Source: PALSA-1006 sp041660815
GTDB lineage: Bacteria > Pseudomonadota > Gammaproteobacteria > Burkholderiales > Gallionellaceae
Assembly (NCBI GenBank): GCA_041660815.1
Contig: JBAZVN010000001.1
Span: 186,001-250,000, forward strand
Reading direction: 5' to 3'
DNA: 64,000 nt
Made by a program: the position numbers and the translations under genes
Part shown: positions 60,839 to 64,000 of the stretch, in pieces
How the letters are laid out: the number at the start of each line of letters is the position of its first letter
How positions within the stretch are numbered: position 1 is the stretch's first letter
The notes under the pieces: generated by a model
Database searches by the model: none
Seen by the model: the letters and a program-made list of their open reading frames with translations, nothing else
What the model was told of the DNA's origin: nothing

Positions 60839-62740
60839 ATGAATTTAAACATTTTTCACAAAAACAGCAAAACTCATTATCAATTGCAGCGTATCTCGCT
60901 AGTCGGTAAAACCCTGTTGCTCCAGCTAATGCATTACACCAATTTTCTGTTTCTGCTCACCCTTGTGACGCTGCTGGCGCTGGCACGCTTTGTGTGGGAT
61001 GCGCCGCACGCAAGCGATGCCATCTCGCTGATTTATCTGCTGTCTTTGCCAAGCTATTATGTGGTGCTGCTAGTGATCATTTCCCTCCCGGGAATTGTGC
61101 TGCTGGTGTCGCGTTGGTCAAGAATGCTTATCCCTGTTTTGGCCGCCGCATGGCTGGTATTTTTAATTGCCGACATCATCGTCTTTGATATCTACCGCTT
61201 CCACATTAACCCCTTCCTGATCCAAATGTTTATCATGGATTTCAAGGGGATGGGCCTTACGTTGGCCATGCAGTTGGGCGCCTTGCTGATTCTTTTAGTC
61301 TTGATAGGCTTGGCATTTCTGCTGTGGTTTTTCGCGCAAAAAATGGGCTCCAGAGGCTTTAAAATTAGCGCAGTTTTCTTCTTGCTAAGCGTCGTTATTT
61401 TTGCCGCCAATCAAACGATTCACATTTGGGCGGACAGTTATAAACACGCAAAAATTACCCGCTATACCCCGCTGTTTCCGCTGTACTACCCGATTCTTGC
61501 TGAAGAAAGCGGGAGGGAAATCAGCCGGCTCCTGCCGTCCTTTTTTCCACCCGGAATGAGCAGCGACGCCGGCAATCAATTTTCCGCCGGTGAACATATA
61601 AATTACCCGCGTGAAATTCAATGCGCGGCGTCAAACAAACCTGCCAATATTTTAATGATCGTGCTGGAAAGTTGGCAGGCCGATACGCTGAATGCACAGG
61701 TGATGCCGACGCTAAATACTCTCGCCCAACAATCCTGGCTATTCACCCGGCACATCTCCGGTGGCAATGCCACGGTGCCGGGATTATTCAGTTTGTTATA
61801 CGGTCTGCACCCGACTTACTACGAGGCGTTTAAAGTTAATCCCGCGCAAAATCCCAGTTTATTTACCGAAACCTTGGCGCGCCAGGGCTATCAAACCCGC
61901 GTCTTTAGTTATTCCGATCTGCGCCGTTTTGACCTGAGCCTGCTGTTTTTCCCGAAGGCCAAGCCCGAAGATATGCATCTGGAAAAAGATGCAGCGATGG
62001 ACGTGAATGATCGACGTCTGGTTGACCAATTGATTGACAGTTACCGGCAGGCGGGGAATGACACGCAACCCCGTTTCGATTTTATGTTTCTGGGCGCGTC
62101 GCATTACCCGTATACCAGCCCGGAAAATTTCCGGAAATTTATGCCCGTCTCGGAAAATAAAAGCGCGCACTTCCTGAATAAAAATATCGACGCAGTGCCG
62201 TTAAAAAATGATTATTTTAACAGCCTGAATTATCTGGATAGTCTGTTTGCCGAGATCGAAACCGCGCTAAAAGCCAAGGGGCAATGGGACAATACTTGGG
62301 TGATTGTGACCTCGGATCACGCCGAAGAGTTTAATGAAAATGGCCTGGGATTTTGGGGACACGGCAGCAATTACACGCGCTGGCAAACCCAACCGCCACT
62401 GCTGATCAAACCCGCCCATGCGACTGCTGCCAAACAGGAAACACACTTTTCAACCCATCAGGATGTGGTGCCAACCTTGATGACGCGCGTGCTGGGCTGC
62501 AAGCCGGCAGATATTTCGACTTACGCAAACGGTACACTTTTGACGGAGTTACCCGAAACCAGAAAAACCGTTATCGCATCCTACATGACCTCGGCTTATT
62601 GGATCGACGGAATTATTTACGATAAATCCGCGCTGGGCTTAAGCTATCGCTGGGGCAATTTAAACGAGCTTAATGATGCAAAAAATACTCAACATATTCA
62701 ATCACTTATAAAAGAAGAGTCGCTATTCTTCCGGCATTAA
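60839..62740 (+). CDS. YejM/PbgA/LapC-like inner-membrane protein (DUF3413 and sulfatase domains)
   Basis: 633 residues: about five N-terminal membrane helices (to about 195), the WADSYKHAKITRYTPLFPLY block that matches the region after the YejM membrane part, and a periplasmic sulfatase-fold domain (about 265-625: ANILMIVLESWQADTLNAQV, HISGGNATVPGLFSLLYGLH, FLGASHYPYTSPE, IVTSDHAEEFNENGLGFWGH). In E. coli YejM controls LpxC proteolysis through LapB and so LPS level. Function in this species is inferred. It lies 2 bases after the RelE gene and next to the integron start. Confidence 0.83.
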   Translation: MNLNIFHKNSKTHYQLQRISLVGKTLLLQLMHYTNFLFLLTLVTLLALARFVWDAPHASDAISLIYLLSLPSYYVVLLVIISLPGIVLLVSRWSRMLIPVLAAAWLVFLIADIIVFDIYRFHINPFLIQMFIMDFKGMGLTLAMQLGALLILLVLIGLAFLLWFFAQKMGSRGFKISAVFFLLSVVIFAANQTIHIWADSYKHAKITRYTPLFPLYYPILAEESGREISRLLPSFFPPGMSSDAGNQFSAGEHINYPREIQCAASNKPANILMIVLESWQADTLNAQVMPTLNTLAQQSWLFTRHISGGNATVPGLFSLLYGLHPTYYEAFKVNPAQNPSLFTETLARQGYQTRVFSYSDLRRFDLSLLFFPKAKPEDMHLEKDAAMDVNDRRLVDQLIDSYRQAGNDTQPRFDFMFLGASHYPYTSPENFRKFMPVSENKSAHFLNKNIDAVPLKNDYFNSLNYLDSLFAEIETALKAKGQWDNTWVIVTSDHAEEFNENGLGFWGHGSNYTRWQTQPPLLIKPAHATAAKQETHFSTHQDVVPTLMTRVLGCKPADISTYANGTLLTELPETRKTVIASYMTSAYWIDGIIYDKSALGLSYRWGNLNELNDAKNTQHIQSLIKEESLFFRH

Positions 62741-62751
62741 GGGGTTTCAAT

Positions 62752-62969
62752 TTAAGCCGCCAAATTACTCAAAAAGCTCCAACCTCCGGCGCGCCTGTCT
62801 CTTTGGGATGGCGCTTGCCCTGAAACAAAATACATCGTCTAATCCAACCTACGTAAGACTGCTCGGTGCGAAGACTGTAATGCAGAAATCGAAGTTTGCT
62901 TCGCATTTCATCAAGTAACTTGGGAGGATGAGGAGTTGATGCCGTATTTGAATTATCTTGCGCCGTCAT
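62752..62969 (-). pseudogene. Integron integrase IntI, 5' remnant
   Basis: Minus-strand frame with PPKLLDEMRSKLRFLHYSLR followed by TEQSYVGWIRRCILF and HPKETGAPEVGAF: the N-terminal SAM-like domain of integron integrases. A T is missing in the run after GCTTTT; restoring it gives LSNLAA and then a stop. The catalytic domain with R-H-R-Y is absent, about 80 percent of the gene. The orientation, pointing away from the cassette side, is right for an integron. Confidence 0.85.
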
Positions 62970-63158
62970 AATAAATTAATCTTAATCATACTGAATGGTT
63001 TCCCGGTACAAACCCTGAAAACGCCTAACTACAAGGGCTTCCCCAATTTAGCAAGCGGTTTTGAATTTCTATTTCATTGCCATTCTCCGTTCCGTTTCAT
63101 GTCGCGCTGCTTGCATCGTGCGAGAAGGTGAAGGACTGCTAAACTGCAACCGCTCATG

Positions 63159-63303
63159 TTGGGTTATTGCCCGGCCTCTGATGAAAGACGCGCGCCTGGG
63201 CCTCATTCGTTAGTCGGTTGTATGCTGCGTTCACCTAAAGTTGATCAGGCTCTCCCGGCGCGGGTTCAACCCGCTTCACATCAACGCTGGCGGTGCGTTA
63301 GGC
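63159..63303. other. Integron attI region / cassette junction with core sites
   Basis: GTTAGGC at 63297-63303 fits the integron core consensus GTTRRRY and lies 41 bases before the first cassette gene. A second core-like GTTGGGT is at 63159-63165. Between them is an imperfect dyad (GTTGAT...ATCAAC around GCGGGTTCAACCCGC). The span may be attI or a short, gene-less cassette with its attC. Nothing else is seen from 62970 to 63343. Confidence 0.5.
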
Positions 63304-63343
63304 ATCTTGATGCCATAAGGCACACAGGTGTATTATTCGCAGC

Positions 63344-63622
63344 ATGAAACCTGTGAATTGGAACACCGAGAAAAATATCCGCCTCAAAGCTGAGCGCGGC
63401 GTATCTTTTGAGGAGGTCGTATCAGCAATGTCGAATGGTGGCCTTCTTGTCGTGCTAGACCATCCGAATACAGTTCAATATCCGAACCAACGCATGTTTG
63501 TGGTTCGGATCCGGGGATACGCCTATCTGGTGCCGTTTGTGGAGACGAAACAAGAGGTCTTCCTGAAAACGATCATTCCGAGCCGAAAAGCCACTCGTAT
63601 TTATCTTGATGAGGAGCATTGA
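63344..63622 (+). CDS. BrnT-family toxin (integron cassette gene)
   Basis: 92 residues. RLKAERGVSFEEVVSAMSNG at the N-terminus and VFLKTIIPSRKATRIYL at the C-terminus follow BrnT (DUF497), a RelE-fold ribonuclease toxin. NIRGYAYLVPF-like VRIRGYAYLVPFVETKQE is typical of this subgroup. It is directly after the GTTAGGC site, and its antitoxin follows one base after the stop. Toxin-first order agrees with brnTA. Confidence 0.83.
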   Translation: MKPVNWNTEKNIRLKAERGVSFEEVVSAMSNGGLLVVLDHPNTVQYPNQRMFVVRIRGYAYLVPFVETKQEVFLKTIIPSRKATRIYLDEEH

Positions 63623-63623
63623 A

Positions 63624-63947
63624 ATGGACAAAGAAAGTAAACTTGAAGAAGAAATTCTGGCCTCGTTTGAAAGAGGCGAATGGCAACCCGTTCCAAAAAA
63701 CAAAAGTGAAATTGCACGTTTTGCGGCAATGGCTTCGGCATCTCTGGCTAAAGACAAGCGGGTCAACATTCGTATCTCTTCCCGTGATCTTGATGACATT
63801 CAAGCCAAGGCCGCTGAAGAAGCGATTCCTTATCAGACGTTAATGGCTAGCGTCCTTCATAAATATGTCACAGGACGCCTTGTAGAACCGCAAACCAGCC
63901 TAACCCGACATTCAACCCGAACTCCGCAAAAGCGCGGAGCCGGTTAA
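63624..63947 (+). CDS. CopG/BrnA-like ribbon-helix-helix antitoxin (integron cassette gene)
   Basis: 107 residues starting MDKESKLEEEILASFERGEW. The C-terminal ribbon-helix-helix is VNIRISSRDLDDIQAKAAEE then AIPYQTLMASVLHKYVTGRL. Start 63624 has GAGGAG seven bases upstream; an ATG at 63606 lies inside the toxin gene. The last 16 codons run into the attC-like site, typical for a cassette gene. Confidence 0.82.
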   Translation: MDKESKLEEEILASFERGEWQPVPKNKSEIARFAAMASASLAKDKRVNIRISSRDLDDIQAKAAEEAIPYQTLMASVLHKYVTGRLVEPQTSLTRHSTRTPQKRGAG

Positions 63948-63961
63948 TTCCACGTTGAGGC
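63898..63961. other. attC-like recombination site
   Basis: 64 bases from GCCTAAC (perfect RYYYAAC box) to GTTGAGGC (GTTRRRY with one deviation). Inside are AACCCG / CGGTT and CTCCGC / GCGGAG pairs around an AAAA loop, so one strand can fold as attC sites do. It lies at the end of the TA cassette. The window ends 39 bases later. Confidence 0.65.
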
Positions 63962-64000
63962 TGTAGGAAAACTCAAAATGCAAATCTGGTACATATATAA

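Noticed and set aside
63156..63347. 63-residue open frame before brnT
   Set aside because: Translation of the integron junction sequence; no start signal.

Overview
The window looks like chromosome of a betaproteobacterium, most likely in the Nitrosomonadales/Gallionellaceae range. This rests on gene order and protein character: mlaFEDCB-ibaG-murA, lolB-ispE-tRNA-Gln-prs-rplY-pth, DUF2782-thrB and leuS-lptE-holA are typical betaproteobacterial neighbourhoods. A proteobacterial phosphoribulokinase suggests an autotroph using the Calvin cycle. The genus is an inference.

Layout. 1-5.1 kb: minus-strand exopolysaccharide genes: a UDP-sugar dehydrogenase cut by the window edge, then fcl, gmd, manC and an EPS-type MarR regulator. 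5.1-8.6 kb: a graveyard of toxin-antitoxin and small-gene remnants around a UDP-glucose dehydrogenase: a frameshifted PIN toxin, two DUF4160 scraps, a FitAB-like scrap, a MntA-type protein without HepT, and a 60-bp relic of a second fcl. 8.7-13.6 kb: the Mla lipid-transport operon, ibaG and murA. 13.7-16.5 kb: a GldFG-like ABC exporter. 16.6-22.4 kb: TPR lipoprotein, lolB, ispE, tRNA-Gln, prs, rplY, pth. 22.4-36.6 kb: tal, thrB, uvrD, prk, leuS-lptE-holA, a TolC-like protein, a YeeE/YedE pair and a PilZ protein. 36.8-47.1 kb: class II ribonucleotide reductase, serB, a parvulin, an isc cluster that stops after hscB, cysE, trmJ, suhB.

47.2-52.4 kb: mutS, with a 24-bp-arm palindrome inserted in frame inside it, then a DUF4258/YgiT-type TA pair, then a second diverged copy of the last 370 bp of mutS, then an AT-rich OLD-like ATPase-TOPRIM gene. 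This is the best candidate for an insertion at a gene end that restores the gene, with defence-type cargo. 52.9-62.7 kb: mixed accessory genes (bestrophin, 2OG oxygenase, 27-residue membrane peptide, Rieske oxygenase, EamA exporter, STAS protein, ABC-2 exporter, Phd/RelE pair, YejM-like protein).

62.75-64.0 kb: the start of an apparent chromosomal integron: a broken intI 5' end, a GTTAGGC core site, a BrnT/CopG-type TA cassette and an attC-like site, truncated by the window end.

A roughly 135-bp MITE-like repeat occurs twice (13.6 and 27.9 kb), with a possible solo end at 20.9 kb. One tRNA gene was found. No rRNA, CRISPR array, intact insertion sequence or phage was seen.
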